Assembly (NCBI GenBank): GCA_020846995.1
Contig: JADLCV010000002.1
Coordinates: 1 to 47,014, forward strand
DNA: 47,014 bases
Direction: 5' to 3'
Origin: Paracoccaceae bacterium
GTDB taxonomy: Bacteria; Pseudomonadota; Alphaproteobacteria; Rhodobacterales; Rhodobacteraceae
Positions 1-8,460 of this stretch are shown here, piece by piece; within the stretch, counting starts at the first letter, position 1; every line of letters begins with the position of its first letter. The translations under genes were made by a program, and so were the position numbers. The notes under the pieces are model-generated. The model was not told where the DNA came from, searched no databases, and saw nothing but the letters and a program-made list of their open reading frames with translations.

Positions 1-17
1 CCGGGCCCCGGCGCCCC

Positions 18-165
18 GGGCCCCGCCCGATCCCCGGCGCGCGCGCGCCCCCCCGCGACCGCGGGCCGGGCGGCCGCCCGCGGGGTGCCGCCGCCGGGGC
101 AGGGGCAGCGGGCCCCGCCCGATCCCCGGCGCGCGCGCCCCGGTGACCGCGGGCCGGGCGGCCCC
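18..165. repeat. Imperfect direct repeat, period about 92 bp
   Basis: The segment starting GGGCCCCGCCCGATCCCC at 18 recurs at 110. Both copies continue through a run of alternating GC, then GACCGCGGGCCGGGCGGCC. The copies differ in the length of the GC run and at a few bases near the end. The similarity runs for roughly 55-60 bases. Confidence 0.65.
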
Positions 166-201
166 GGGGGGGCGCCCGGAGCGCCCGGGGGGTGAAAGCG
201 C

Positions 202-230
202 TTGACCTTTCGCCGCCCGGGCTGTTGAAG
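202..230 (+). promoter_or_regulatory. Candidate promoter for yidC
   Basis: TTGACC at 202-207 is followed after 17 bases by TTGAAG at 225-230, which matches the -10 consensus at only three of six positions. It lies in the first non-G/C-only stretch before yidC. The -35 is good and the -10 is weak. Confidence 0.3.
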
Positions 231-274
231 CGGGCGCGCCTTCCCTCCCCCCCAAGCCCGACGGTGGCGGTCCG

Positions 275-2089
275 ATGGACGACCAGAACAAGAATCTCAT
301 CCTCGCGACGGCGCTCAGCTTTCTCGTCATCCTCGTCTGGTTCGTCCTTTTTCCGCAGCCCGAGCCCGCGCCGCTGACCCCGCCGCCGCCCGCGGCCACC
401 GCCCCGGGCACGACCCTGGCGCCGACCCCGCCCGCCGCTGGCGCCGGCGCCGACCTTCCCGCCGGCCCCGATGCCGCGGCCGCCGAGGCCGGCGACGCGC
501 CGCGGCTCGCGATCGAGACGCCGCGGCTCGAGGGCACGATCTCGCTTCTCGGCGGGCGCATCGACACCCTGCTCCTCAAGGACTACCACACGACGCTCGC
601 GGCCGATTCGCCGGTCGTTCAGCTCCTCCGCCCGGTCGGGGGGAAGGATGCGCAGTATGCGCTCTTCGGCTGGGCGCCGGGGGGAACGCTCGGCTTCGAC
701 GACGTCCCCGGCCCCAACACCCTCTGGCAGGCCGCCGAGGGGGCGGCGCTCACGCCCGGGACCCCGCTCGTCCTCACCTGGGAGAGCCCGGCGGGCCTGC
801 GCTTCGTGCGCACCATCGCCATCGACGACAACTACCTCTTCACCGTCACCGAGGAGGTGACGAACGGCGGCGCCGCCCCGGTGCGGCTCGCCCCCTGGGG
901 CATCGTCGCCCGCCACGGCCTGCCGGGCGACCTGCAGAACTTCTTCATCCTCCACGAGGGCGTGGTGCGGATGGCCGACGGCACGCTGGGCGAGCTTGAC
1001 TACGACAAGGTCGCCGAACTGCCCCCGGTCGCCCGCGAGGGGGCCCAGGCCGAGGTCACCGAGGTCGCCGCCAACGGCTGGATCGGCTTCACCGACAAGT
1101 ACTGGATGACGGCGCTGGTCCCCGCCCCCGGCCACCCCTTCACGGCGGTGGCGAAATACGTCGCCGGCTCCGACATCTACCAGACCGAGATCCGCCACCC
1201 CGCGATCGACGTCGCCCCCGGTGCCGCGGCCCGCGCCACCACCCACCTCTTCGCCGGCGCCAAGGAGTGGGACACGATCCGCGCCTACCAGACGGGCATG
1301 GGTTTCGACCGCTTCGTCGACGCCATCGACTGGGGCTGGTTCTTCTTCCTGACCAAGCCCATCTTCTCGGTCCTGCACTGGCTCCACCGCTTCGTCGGCA
1401 ACATGGGCTGGTCGATCCTGCTCCTGACCCTCGTCATCAAGGCCGTCCTCTTCCCGCTCGCCTACAAGTCCTACGTCTCGATGGCGCGGATGAAGGAACT
1501 CCAGCCCGAGATGGAGAAGATCAAGGAGCGCGTCGCCGGCGACCGCCAGAAGCTCCAGCAGGAGATGATCGCGCTCTACCGCACCAAGAAGGTCAACCCG
1601 GCCGCGGGCTGCCTGCCGATCCTCCTCCAGATCCCGATCTTCTTCTCGCTCTACAAGGTCATCTTCGTCACCATCGAGCTTCGCCATGCGCCCTGGATCG
1701 GCTGGGTGCGCGACCTCTCGGCCCCCGATCCCTCCTCGCTCTTCAACCTCTTCGGCCTCCTGCCCTGGGCCCCCCCGGCACCGGGAAGCCTGCTCGCGCT
1801 CGTCTTCATCGGCGCCCTGCCGATCCTGCTCGGCATCTCGATGTGGCTCCAGCAGAAGCTCAACCCCGCCCCGGCCGACCCCACCCAGGCGATGATCTTC
1901 GCCTGGATGCCCTGGGTCTTCATGTTCATGCTCGGAAGCTTCGCCTCGGGGCTCGTGCTCTACTGGATCACCAACAACATGATCACCTTCACCCAGCAGT
2001 ATCTGATCATGCGCAGCCACGGCCACCGGCCGGACATCTTCGGCAACATCCTCGCGGGCCTCCGCCGCCGGCGCCCGGCGGCGAAATGA
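275..2089 (+). CDS. yidC: Membrane protein insertase YidC
   Basis: YidC/Oxa1 insertase of the inner membrane, which inserts and folds membrane proteins alone or with SecYEG. At 604 residues it has the long Gram-negative form. The N-terminal membrane anchor (about residues 8-25) is preceded by MDDQNKNLI, a start typical of alphaproteobacteria. A Pro/Ala-rich linker and a periplasmic beta-sandwich domain follow to about residue 345. The conserved 60KD_IMP domain begins near residue 377 (GWSILLLTLVIKAVLFPL) and includes AAGCLPILLQIPIFFSLYK and YWITNNMITF, ending in a basic tail (RRRRPAAK). Next comes engB, as in Rhodobacterales. Confidence 0.97.
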   Translation: MDDQNKNLILATALSFLVILVWFVLFPQPEPAPLTPPPPAATAPGTTLAPTPPAAGAGADLPAGPDAAAAEAGDAPRLAIETPRLEGTISLLGGRIDTLLLKDYHTTLAADSPVVQLLRPVGGKDAQYALFGWAPGGTLGFDDVPGPNTLWQAAEGAALTPGTPLVLTWESPAGLRFVRTIAIDDNYLFTVTEEVTNGGAAPVRLAPWGIVARHGLPGDLQNFFILHEGVVRMADGTLGELDYDKVAELPPVAREGAQAEVTEVAANGWIGFTDKYWMTALVPAPGHPFTAVAKYVAGSDIYQTEIRHPAIDVAPGAAARATTHLFAGAKEWDTIRAYQTGMGFDRFVDAIDWGWFFFLTKPIFSVLHWLHRFVGNMGWSILLLTLVIKAVLFPLAYKSYVSMARMKELQPEMEKIKERVAGDRQKLQQEMIALYRTKKVNPAAGCLPILLQIPIFFSLYKVIFVTIELRHAPWIGWVRDLSAPDPSSLFNLFGLLPWAPPAPGSLLALVFIGALPILLGISMWLQQKLNPAPADPTQAMIFAWMPWVFMFMLGSFASGLVLYWITNNMITFTQQYLIMRSHGHRPDIFGNILAGLRRRRPAAK

Positions 2090-2154
2090 CCGGCCCCGGG
2101 TCGGCGCCCGCCCGCGCCGGCGGCCCGGCCGCGGCCGCGGGCTGAGGCGGCGCC

Positions 2155-2805
2155 GTGCCGCCCCCCGTCGCGCCTGCCCCCGACCCCGACGCCGCCGCGA
2201 TCGAGGCCGGCCGGCGCCTCTTCGCCGGCCCCGTGGTCTTTCTCAAGGGCGTGACCGCCCTTGCCGCCCTGCCTCCCGCCGACCGCGCCGAGGTCGCGTT
2301 CGCGGGCCGCTCCAACGTCGGCAAGTCCTCGCTCATCAACGCCCTGACCGGGCGGCGGGGGCTCGCGCGCGCCTCCGTCACGCCGGGCCGGACGCAGGAG
2401 GCGAACTACTTCGCGCTCGGCCCCCGGCACTACCTCGTCGATCTCCCGGGCTACGGCTATGCCAAGGCGCCGCCGGCCACGGTCGCGCGCTGGCAGGCCC
2501 TCGTGCGCGACTATCTCGCCGGGCGGCCGAACCTGCGCCGGGCCTTCCTGCTCGTCGATGCCCGCCACGGCGTCAAGCCGCCGGATGCCGAGGTCATGGC
2601 GCTTCTCGACCGCGCCGCGGTGCCCTTCCAGCTCGTGCTGACCAAGGCCGACAAGATCGCCCCCCGCGCCGTCGCCCCGCTTCTCGACGCCGTCGCCGGG
2701 GTGCTGGCCCGCCACCCCGCGGCCTTCCCCGCGATCCTCCTCACCTCGGCCGAGACCGGCACCGGCATCCCCGCCCTCAGGGCCGCGATCGCGGGGCTGG
2801 CCTGA
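2155..2805 (+). CDS. engB: Ribosome biogenesis GTP-binding protein EngB (YihA/YsxC)
   Basis: Essential small GTPase of the TrmE-Era-EngA-EngB family that helps assemble the large ribosomal subunit. It has 216 residues. The G1 loop GRSNVGKS is near residue 50, with a G2 Thr in TPGRTQE, G3 as DLPGYGYA near 96 and G4 TKAD near 163. The start is the GTG at 2155, preceded by GAGGCGG. Upstream of residue 20 the sequence is Pro/Ala-rich, as in relatives. It lies 65 bases after yidC in the same direction and is probably co-transcribed with it. Confidence 0.94.
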   Translation: MPPPVAPAPDPDAAAIEAGRRLFAGPVVFLKGVTALAALPPADRAEVAFAGRSNVGKSSLINALTGRRGLARASVTPGRTQEANYFALGPRHYLVDLPGYGYAKAPPATVARWQALVRDYLAGRPNLRRAFLLVDARHGVKPPDAEVMALLDRAAVPFQLVLTKADKIAPRAVAPLLDAVAGVLARHPAAFPAILLTSAETGTGIPALRAAIAGLA

Positions 2806-2851
2806 ACGCCCCGCCCCCGCTCCGCGCCCCGCCCCGGGGGCCGGGCGAGCC

Positions 2852-2880
2852 TTGAGCCCGCCCGCCCCTGCCGCTACACC
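2852..2880 (+). promoter_or_regulatory. Candidate promoter for argB
   Basis: TTGAGC (2852-2857), a 17-base spacer, then TACACC (2875-2880). The predicted start of transcription is about 25 bases upstream of the argB ATG, which suggests argB is transcribed separately from yidC-engB. Confidence 0.45.
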
Positions 2881-2912
2881 CGGAGCGCAGAGCCCCCGCC
2901 GGGAGCGCCCCG

Positions 2913-3809
2913 ATGAGAAAGCAGACCGCCCAGATGCGCGACTATGCCGCCGCCGCCCGGACGCTCTCCGAGGCCCTCCCCTACCTGCAGCGCTATGCCG
3001 GCGCCGTCGTCGTCATCAAGTTCGGCGGCCATGCCATGGGCGCGGCCGAGGAGCTTGCGAGCTTTGCCCGCGACATCGTGCTCATGCGCCAGGTCGGGGT
3101 GAACCCGGTCGTGGTCCACGGCGGCGGGCCGATGATCAACGACCTCCTCGACCGCCTCGGCATCGCCTCGCGCTTCGTCCGCGGCAAGCGGGTGACCGAC
3201 GCCGCCGCCGTCGAGGTCGTCGAGATGGTGCTGTCGGGGCTTGTCAACACGCGCATCGTGCAGGCGATCAACGACCAGGGGGGGCGCGCGGTCGGGCTCT
3301 CGGGCAAGGACGCGAGCCTCATGGTCTGCGATCCCGACGACCCCGAGCTGGGCTTCGTCGGCCGGCCGGCCGACATGAACCCGGCCGTCCTGCGCCAGCT
3401 TTTCGCCGGCGGCATGATCCCGGTCGTGGCCCCGGTCGGGGCCGGGCGGCAGGGCGAGACCTACAACGTCAACGGCGACACCGCCGCCGGGGCGATCGCG
3501 GGGGCGCTGAAGGCCGACCGCCTCCTGCTCCTGACCGACGTCGCCGGGGTCAAGGACGCGGCCGGCGAGCTTCTGACCCAGCTTCACCCCGACGCGGTCC
3601 GGGCGCTCGTCGCCGAGGGGACGGTCGCCGGCGGCATGATCCCCAAGGTCGAGACGGCGCTCGCGGCCCTCGAGGCCGGGGTGCGGGCGGTCGTCATCCT
3701 CGACGGGCGGGCGCCCCACGCCTGTCTGCTCGAGCTCTTCACCGACCACGGCGCGGGCACGCTGATCCGGGCGACCGAGCCCCGCGTCAAGCCCCGCCCC
3801 GCCCCCTGA
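2913..3809 (+). CDS. argB: Acetylglutamate kinase
   Basis: Phosphorylates N-acetyl-L-glutamate with ATP, the second step of arginine synthesis in the cytoplasm. It has 298 residues, the usual length. Amino acid kinase family motifs are visible: FGGHAMG near residue 31, [17 protein letters not shown] near 69, [15 protein letters not shown] near 185, the nucleotide-site DVAGVKD and [11 protein letters not shown] near 240. The ATG at 2913 follows GGGAGCG. Its position after engB is the conserved Rhodobacterales order. Confidence 0.96.
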   Translation: MRKQTAQMRDYAAAARTLSEALPYLQRYAGAVVVIKFGGHAMGAAEELASFARDIVLMRQVGVNPVVVHGGGPMINDLLDRLGIASRFVRGKRVTDAAAVEVVEMVLSGLVNTRIVQAINDQGGRAVGLSGKDASLMVCDPDDPELGFVGRPADMNPAVLRQLFAGGMIPVVAPVGAGRQGETYNVNGDTAAGAIAGALKADRLLLLTDVAGVKDAAGELLTQLHPDAVRALVAEGTVAGGMIPKVETALAALEAGVRAVVILDGRAPHACLLELFTDHGAGTLIRATEPRVKPRPAP

Positions 3810-3898
3810 GGCGCCCCGCGACGGCCGCCCCGGCCCCGCCGCCCGGGGCAGGGGGAGGTGCCCGCCCGGGCCCCGCGCCCCGGGGAGCGCTCGCCCGT

Positions 3899-3919
3899 GC
3901 GCGGCCGCGGCGGCCGCGC
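3899..3919 (+). terminator. Hairpin downstream of argB
   Basis: A perfect 8-bp stem (GCGCGGCC with GGCCGCGC) around a 5-base loop, 90 bases after the argB stop. There is no T tract, so intrinsic termination is uncertain. The surrounding DNA is G/C-only, which makes chance hairpins common. Confidence 0.3.
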
Positions 3920-4008
3920 GGCCGCGGGCGGCGCGGGGGGGAGGGTGGGGCCGCGACCGGTGCCTCCGGCCCGGGCGGGGCGCGGGCGGGGGCGACGGCC
4001 GCCGGGGC

Positions 4009-4038
4009 TTTCCCGGCGGCGGGAGGTCGGGCTAGGCT
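4009..4038 (+). promoter_or_regulatory. Candidate promoter, possibly giving a leaderless mRNA
   Basis: TTTCCC (4009-4014), 18 bases, TAGGCT (4033-4038). The same string GTCGGGCTAGGCT recurs in the tRNA-Arg promoter at 8719-8731. The -10 ends only 7 bases before the ATG at 4046, so transcription would start at or next to the start codon. Confidence 0.4.
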
Positions 4039-4045
4039 TGGCGCC

Positions 4046-4750
4046 ATGACCGTCAACGCCGCGCCCCCCGCCCCGCCCCCCGGCCCCGATCCGGTCCCCG
4101 ACCTCGACCGGGTGGCGGCGCTCGCCGCGGCCGAGGGGCTCGAGGTCTTCGGCGCCTTCCATCCCGGGCCCGGGGACGGGCTTGCCGGGGAGGTCGGCAC
4201 GCTCGTCCTCCTCGGCCCCCGCGAGCCCGGCTTCTGGACGAGTGTCACCGCCGCGCCCGAGTTCGCCGACGGCGGCCGCGACCCCCTCGACCGCTGGTCG
4301 CGGCGGGTCATCTCGGGGCTTGCCGGACGCCTCGGGGGGGCGGCGCATTTCCCCTTCGGTGGCCCGCCCTTTGCGCCCTTCCTCGCCTGGGCGGTGGCGA
4401 GCGGGCGGGCGTGGCGGTCGCCCGTGGGCCTCCTCGTCCACGAGACGGCGGGGCTCCTTCTCTCCTATCGCGGCGCGCTCGCGCTCGGGCCGCGCCTCGC
4501 CCTGCCCCCGCCGCCCGCGGCCCCGCCCTGTGCCGGCTGCCCCGGACAGCCCTGCCGCAGCGCCTGCCCGGCCGTGGCCCTCGGGCCCCGGGGATACGAC
4601 GTGCCCGCCTGCCGGGCCTTCCTTGCCTCCCCCGCCGGGGCGGACTGCATGGCCCGCGGCTGCGCCGTGCGCCGGGCTTGCCCGCGCTCGGCCGGCCATG
4701 CAAGGGTTACGGCGCAAGCGGCCTGGCACATGAGGCGGTTCCTCGGGTGA
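4046..4750 (+). CDS. Ferredoxin-like iron-sulfur protein, unknown function
   Basis: This 234-residue protein has a C-terminal cysteine cluster, CAGCPGQPCRSACP near residue 155, followed by CMARGC and RACP near 205-215. The spacing suits binding of iron-sulfur clusters, as in ferredoxin-like domains and the C-terminal part of QueG-type proteins. The N-terminal 150 residues match no catalytic motif I recognise. The ATG at 4046 is chosen because a much longer upstream reading frame is low-complexity Arg/Pro/Gly. Its stop overlaps the GTG start of the next gene by four bases, so the two are probably translationally coupled. An electron-transfer role is an inference. Confidence 0.75.
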   Translation: MTVNAAPPAPPPGPDPVPDLDRVAALAAAEGLEVFGAFHPGPGDGLAGEVGTLVLLGPREPGFWTSVTAAPEFADGGRDPLDRWSRRVISGLAGRLGGAAHFPFGGPPFAPFLAWAVASGRAWRSPVGLLVHETAGLLLSYRGALALGPRLALPPPPAAPPCAGCPGQPCRSACPAVALGPRGYDVPACRAFLASPAGADCMARGCAVRRACPRSAGHARVTAQAAWHMRRFLG

Positions 4751-5253
4751 AGCGTCTGATCCTCGTCCGGCATGCCAAGTCGTCCTGGGAGGAGCCGGGA
4801 CGCGACGACCACGCCCGGCCCCTGAACGAGCGCGGGCGGCGGGCGGCGACGGCGCTCGGCCGCTGGCTGGCGAGCCGCGGGCTCGAGCCCGACGAGGCCA
4901 TCTGCTCGACCGCGACCCGCACCCGCGAGACCTGGGCCGCGATCGCCGCGGCGGCGGGGCTGGCGCTGGCGCCAAGGCTCGTGGGCCGGCTTTACCACGC
5001 GCCGGCGGCGATCATGCGCGAGGTCCTGCGCGAGGCCGGGGGCGCGGTCGTCGTCATGGTCGGCCACAACCCCGGCATCGCCGCCTTCGCCGCCGAACTT
5101 GCGGCCCGCCCGCCCGCCGACCCCGACTTTGCCCGCTATCCGACCGGGGCGACGCTCGTCGTCGACTTTCCCATCGCGGCCTGGACGGCCCTTCGTCCGG
5201 GCAGCGGCGACGCGCGCGAGTTCGTGACCCCGCGCGCCCTCGGGGTCTCCTAG
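4747..5253 (+). CDS. sixA: SixA-type phosphohistidine phosphatase (histidine phosphatase superfamily)
   Basis: A 168-residue member of the phosphoglycerate-mutase-like histidine phosphatase superfamily. The catalytic RHAKSSW motif is at residues 8-14 (nucleophile His9), the conserved Arg lies in STATRTRETW near 58-67, and the second catalytic His is in VGHNPG near 105. E. coli SixA removes phosphate from a histidine of a phosphorelay protein. The target here is unknown. The GTG at 4747 overlaps the preceding stop (GTGA). The 3' end overlaps the convergent permease gene by four bases. Confidence 0.85.
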   Translation: MKRLILVRHAKSSWEEPGRDDHARPLNERGRRAATALGRWLASRGLEPDEAICSTATRTRETWAAIAAAAGLALAPRLVGRLYHAPAAIMREVLREAGGAVVVMVGHNPGIAAFAAELAARPPADPDFARYPTGATLVVDFPIAAWTALRPGSGDAREFVTPRALGVS

Positions 5254-6020
5254 CCCGTCAGCGCCCGCCGCAGGAGGTTGAGGCCGGTCAGGAGGAGGAG
5301 GACGAGGGTCCAGCGGCGGAAGCCCGCCTGGTCGATGCGGTCGTGGGCCCGGTAGCCCAGCCAGAGGCCGGCCATGGCCGGGACGACCATCGCCGCCGAC
5401 AGGGGCAGGGTCGTCTTGTTGACGACCCCGGTCAGGACATGGGCGAAGGTCAGCATCGCCGCCCCGATCAGGAAGATGACGCCCTGGGCGCGCATCGAAT
5501 CGCCCTTCGAGGCGCCCGACGAGGCGAGGTAGATGACGATCGGCGGCCCCCAGACGCCGAAGAAGCCGCCGAAGAAGCCGGCGACGGCGCCGACGCCGGT
5601 CTCCCACAGGCGGCGGCGGCCGACATCGAAGCGCAGCGGCAGCCCGGCGAGCCCGGCGATCGCGTAGGCGGCGACGGGCAGGCCGAGGATGGCGAAGAGA
5701 AGGTCCTGCGGCAGGATGCGCACGAGCTGGGCCGAGAGGACGAGGGTCGCCATGGCGACGGCGATGAGGAGGCGGTAGCGGCGGGCCGTCCTCAGGGCCG
5801 CGGCCGGCCCGTCGCGCAGGCCCTGGGAGATGTTGGTGGCCAGCATGGGCAGGATCAGGCTTGCGAGCGCGGCGTCGAGCGGCAGGACGGCGGCGAAGGC
5901 GCCGAGCATGATCATCGGCATGGCAAAGCCGACGGTGCCCTTGACGAAGGCCGAGAAGAGCGTCACCGCGACCGCGAAGGCGAAGGTCAGGGGCTCGAGC
6001 CCGCCGGTCAGAACCGCCAT
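5250..6020 (-). CDS. TSUP-family (TauE/SafE) membrane permease
   Basis: Integral membrane protein of 256 residues with about seven to eight hydrophobic segments. It shows the TSUP/TauE family pattern: an N-terminal AFVKGTVGFAMPMI repeat and the matching second-half sequence AVAGFFGGFFGVWGPPIVIYL near residue 145. Family members export sulfite, sulfoacetate or other small organosulfur or carboxylate anions. The substrate cannot be read from sequence. It is monocistronic and convergent with sixA, sharing four bases at the stops. Confidence 0.85.
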   Translation of the reverse strand: MAVLTGGLEPLTFAFAVAVTLFSAFVKGTVGFAMPMIMLGAFAAVLPLDAALASLILPMLATNISQGLRDGPAAALRTARRYRLLIAVAMATLVLSAQLVRILPQDLLFAILGLPVAAYAIAGLAGLPLRFDVGRRRLWETGVGAVAGFFGGFFGVWGPPIVIYLASSGASKGDSMRAQGVIFLIGAAMLTFAHVLTGVVNKTTLPLSAAMVVPAMAGLWLGYRAHDRIDQAGFRRWTLVLLLLTGLNLLRRALTG

Positions 6021-6131
6021 CCGCCCCTCGCTGCGACGCCCGGCCGCCTTCTAGGGCGCGGCGGCGGCAAAGGCCAGACCCGGGGGCGCGCGACATTTCC
6101 GGTCGGTCCGGACGGGGGGTGCGTATGAATG

Positions 6132-6160
6132 TTGCGCTGCGCCTGCAAAGGGCCTAGAGG
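6132..6160 (+). promoter_or_regulatory. Candidate promoter for mcd
   Basis: TTGCGC (6132-6137), a 17-base spacer, TAGAGG (6155-6160). The predicted transcript begins about 20 bases before the ATG at 6188, leaving room for the GGCGGAAGGGGG ribosome-binding region. Confidence 0.45.
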
Positions 6161-6187
6161 CGGCAGGGGCGGCGGAAGGGGGCGGCG

Positions 6188-7864
6188 ATGGCGCATGACG
6201 GGCAGGCGGGCGTGGCCGGGGCCGCGGCGGGGCCGCTCGAGGGGGGGCGCGGGCTCGCCGCCGAGGCTCTCGCCGAGGCCCGGGGGGTTCTTGACGCGGG
6301 CCGCGCCCGGCTCGCCGGGGCGCTGCGCGGCGAGGGCGGGATCGCGACGGAGGCCCTCGAGCGCGAGCAGCGCGCGGCCCATGCCCTGGCCTGGATCGCG
6401 ACCCTGATCGAGGGGCTCGGCGCGCTTCAGGACTGGGCCGAGCGGCTCGCGGCGGCAAGGCGCTTCGGGGCGACCGAGGCGCTTCTTCACCAGATCGCCT
6501 TCGGCGAGTGCCTGGCCCAGATCGGGGGCGGCATTCCGATGAGCCAGGGCGAGATGGCGCGGCCCTCCGACCTCGGCCTCGACGCCCCGGCCTGGGGGCC
6601 CGCGGCGCGCCGGCTCATCCTTTCCGGCAACAGCCCGGCGGCGCGGGCGGCGCTCGTCCTCGCCATGCGCGAGGCGGCGGGGGGGGCGACGGTCGGGGCG
6701 AGCGGGCTTGAAGACGAACTCGAGCTTGTCCGCGCCCAGTTCCGCCGCTTTGCCGAGGCCCGCGTCATCCCCCATGCCCAGGGCTGGCACCTCGCCGACC
6801 GGCTGATCCCCGCCGAGGTCATCGCCGAGATGGCGGCCCTCGGCGTCTTCGGGCTGACGATCCCCGAGGCCCATGGCGGTCTCGGCCTCTCGAAGACGGC
6901 GATGTGCGTCGTCTCCGAGGAACTCTCGCGCGGCTACATCGGCGTCGGCTCGCTGGCCACCCGCACCGAGATCGCGGCCGAGCTGATCCTCGGCGGCGGC
7001 ACCCCCGAGCAGAAGGCGGCCTGGCTGCCGCGGCTGGCCACGGGCGAGGTCCTGCCGACGGCGGTCTTCACCGAACCCGACACCGGCTCCGACCTCGGCA
7101 GCCTGCGGACGCGGGCGGTGCGCGAGGGCGAGGACTGGGTCATCGCCGGCAACAAGGCCTGGATCACCCATGCCGCGCGCGCCGACCTCATGATGGTGCT
7201 GGCCCGCACCGAGCCCGCCTCGGGCGACTGGCGGGGGCTCTCGATGTTCCTCGCCGCCAAGACCCCGGGCAACGATGCCGACCCCTTCCCCGACGCCGGC
7301 CTCTCGGGCGGCGAGATCGGCGTCCTCGGCTACCGCGGCATGAAGGAATACGAGATCGCCTTCGACGGCTTCCGGGTGCCGGGGGCGAACCTTCTCGGCG
7401 CCGTCACCGGGCAGGGCTTCAAGCAGCTCATGGCGACCTTCGAGAGCGCCCGCATCCAGACCGCGGCCCGCGCCATCGGAGTGGCGCAGGCGGCGATGGA
7501 GCACGCCCTGCGCTACGGCGAGCAGCGCCGCCAGTTCGGCCGCCCGATCGTCGCCTTCCCGCGCGTCGCCGACAAGCTGGCCATGATGGCGGTCGAGATC
7601 GTGCTTGCCCGCCAGCTGACCTATGCCGCCGCCCGGGCCAAGGACGCCGGGCGGCGCTGCGACCTCGAGGCCGGGATGGCCAAGCTCCTCGCCGCCCGCG
7701 TCGCCTGGGCGGCGGCCGACAACGCCGTGCAGATCCACGGCGGCAACGGCTTCGCGCTCGAATACCCGGTCAGCCGCATCCTCTGCGACGCCCGCGTCCT
7801 GTCGATCTTCGAGGGCGCGGCCGAGATCCAGGCCCAGGTGATCGCCCGCCGGCTCCTCGAGTAG
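6188..7864 (+). CDS. mcd: Acyl-CoA dehydrogenase, probable (2S)-methylsuccinyl-CoA dehydrogenase
   Basis: A FAD-dependent acyl-CoA dehydrogenase of 558 residues. It is longer than ordinary family members (about 380-400) because of an N-terminal helical extension of about 175 residues. That extension contains GGIPMSQGEMARPSDLGL, which I recognise as typical of methylsuccinyl-CoA dehydrogenase. This enzyme oxidises methylsuccinyl-CoA to mesaconyl-CoA in the ethylmalonyl-CoA pathway of acetate assimilation. FAD/substrate motifs follow: TEPDTGSDLGSLRT, WITHAARADLMMVLARTE, RRQFGRPI, QIHGGNGFALEYPVSRI, and the FEGAAEIQ region near residue 540 where the catalytic Glu of short-chain dehydrogenases sits. 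The gene is monocistronic. No other genes of the pathway are in the window. Confidence 0.85.
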   Translation: MAHDGQAGVAGAAAGPLEGGRGLAAEALAEARGVLDAGRARLAGALRGEGGIATEALEREQRAAHALAWIATLIEGLGALQDWAERLAAARRFGATEALLHQIAFGECLAQIGGGIPMSQGEMARPSDLGLDAPAWGPAARRLILSGNSPAARAALVLAMREAAGGATVGASGLEDELELVRAQFRRFAEARVIPHAQGWHLADRLIPAEVIAEMAALGVFGLTIPEAHGGLGLSKTAMCVVSEELSRGYIGVGSLATRTEIAAELILGGGTPEQKAAWLPRLATGEVLPTAVFTEPDTGSDLGSLRTRAVREGEDWVIAGNKAWITHAARADLMMVLARTEPASGDWRGLSMFLAAKTPGNDADPFPDAGLSGGEIGVLGYRGMKEYEIAFDGFRVPGANLLGAVTGQGFKQLMATFESARIQTAARAIGVAQAAMEHALRYGEQRRQFGRPIVAFPRVADKLAMMAVEIVLARQLTYAAARAKDAGRRCDLEAGMAKLLAARVAWAAADNAVQIHGGNGFALEYPVSRILCDARVLSIFEGAAEIQAQVIARRLLE

Positions 7865-7945
7865 CCCCCCGGCCCCCGGGCGCCGGGTTCCGGTGGGGCG
7901 GGGCGTCGCTGATCGGGCGCCCGGCCCCCCCGCGCGCCCCGGCGC

Positions 7946-7965
7946 CCGGGCGCGGCCGCGCCCGG
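7946..7965. terminator. Perfect 20-bp palindrome between convergent genes
   Basis: Ten-base arms CCGGGCGCGG/CCGCGCCCGG with no spacer lie just outside the stop of the minus-strand membrane gene and about 80 bases after mcd. It could fold as an RNA hairpin on either strand. No T tract is present, so any role as a bidirectional terminator is speculative. Confidence 0.35.
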
Positions 7966-7969
7966 CCCC

Positions 7970-8404
7970 TCAGGGCGCGAAGGCGAGGACCGCGAGGATG
8001 ACGGCGAGCGTCGTCGCACCCGTCGCCACCATCCCCAGGCGGGCCATGGTCGGGGTGTCGGGCTCGGCCCCCGCCCGTTCGGACCGCCCGGTCACGACCT
8101 TCATCGCCACGACCGCTGCCGTCAGCACGACGACCGCCGCCATCTTCAGCCAGAAGACGAGGCCGAGCCCGCCAAGCCCGCCGAACCCGCCGAAGGCCGA
8201 CCACAGGAGCGCGAGCCCGCTGGCCCAGACGAGGGCGAGCGCGATTGCGCCCGAGAGGCCGATCCGCTTCTGGGCGGCGCCGAGTTCGGCCCGCGCCGAG
8301 GGCGCCGCGGCGGCCAAGCGGGCGCCGATCACGCCCGCGGCGACCCCGCCCCCGAGCCCGACCGCGAGGGCGAGGAAATGCACGGTCAAGAGGAACTCGA
8401 TCAT
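7970..8404 (-). CDS. Small integral membrane protein, CopD-like, unknown function
   Basis: A 144-residue protein with four clear hydrophobic segments (about residues 3-25, 50-75, 80-100 and 123-142). The start MIEFLLTVHFLALAVGLGGG has a His in the first helix, and WLKMAAVVVLTAAVVAMK spans the third, a pattern resembling CopD/DUF2269-type small membrane proteins. The ATG at 8404 is preceded by CGGAGGGTCCG, a good ribosome-binding site. No enzymatic motif is present. Haem or metal involvement is only a guess from the family resemblance. Confidence 0.75.
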   Translation of the reverse strand: MIEFLLTVHFLALAVGLGGGVAAGVIGARLAAAAPSARAELGAAQKRIGLSGAIALALVWASGLALLWSAFGGFGGLGGLGLVFWLKMAAVVVLTAAVVAMKVVTGRSERAGAEPDTPTMARLGMVATGATTLAVILAVLAFAP

Positions 8405-8431
8405 CGGACCCTCCGTTTCGCGACGGGCGCG

Positions 8432-8460
8432 ACGCTACTCCCGCCAGCCCCCTCCGGCAA
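8432..8460 (-). promoter_or_regulatory. Candidate promoter for the CopD-like gene
   Basis: On the minus strand TTGCCG (8460-8455), 17 bases, TAGCGT (8437-8432), ending 28 bases upstream of the ATG at 8404. Confidence 0.45.

Larger units (their letters stand above)
1..274. other. G/C-only leader region upstream of yidC
   Basis: No gene is supported here. The first 190 bases are almost pure G and C and contain two imperfect direct copies of one segment (about 18-77 and 110-165, listed separately). Base composition becomes more mixed only from about 190, just upstream of yidC. In related genomes rnpA lies upstream of yidC, but no RNase P protein reading frame is visible in the piece present. 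Confidence 0.6.
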
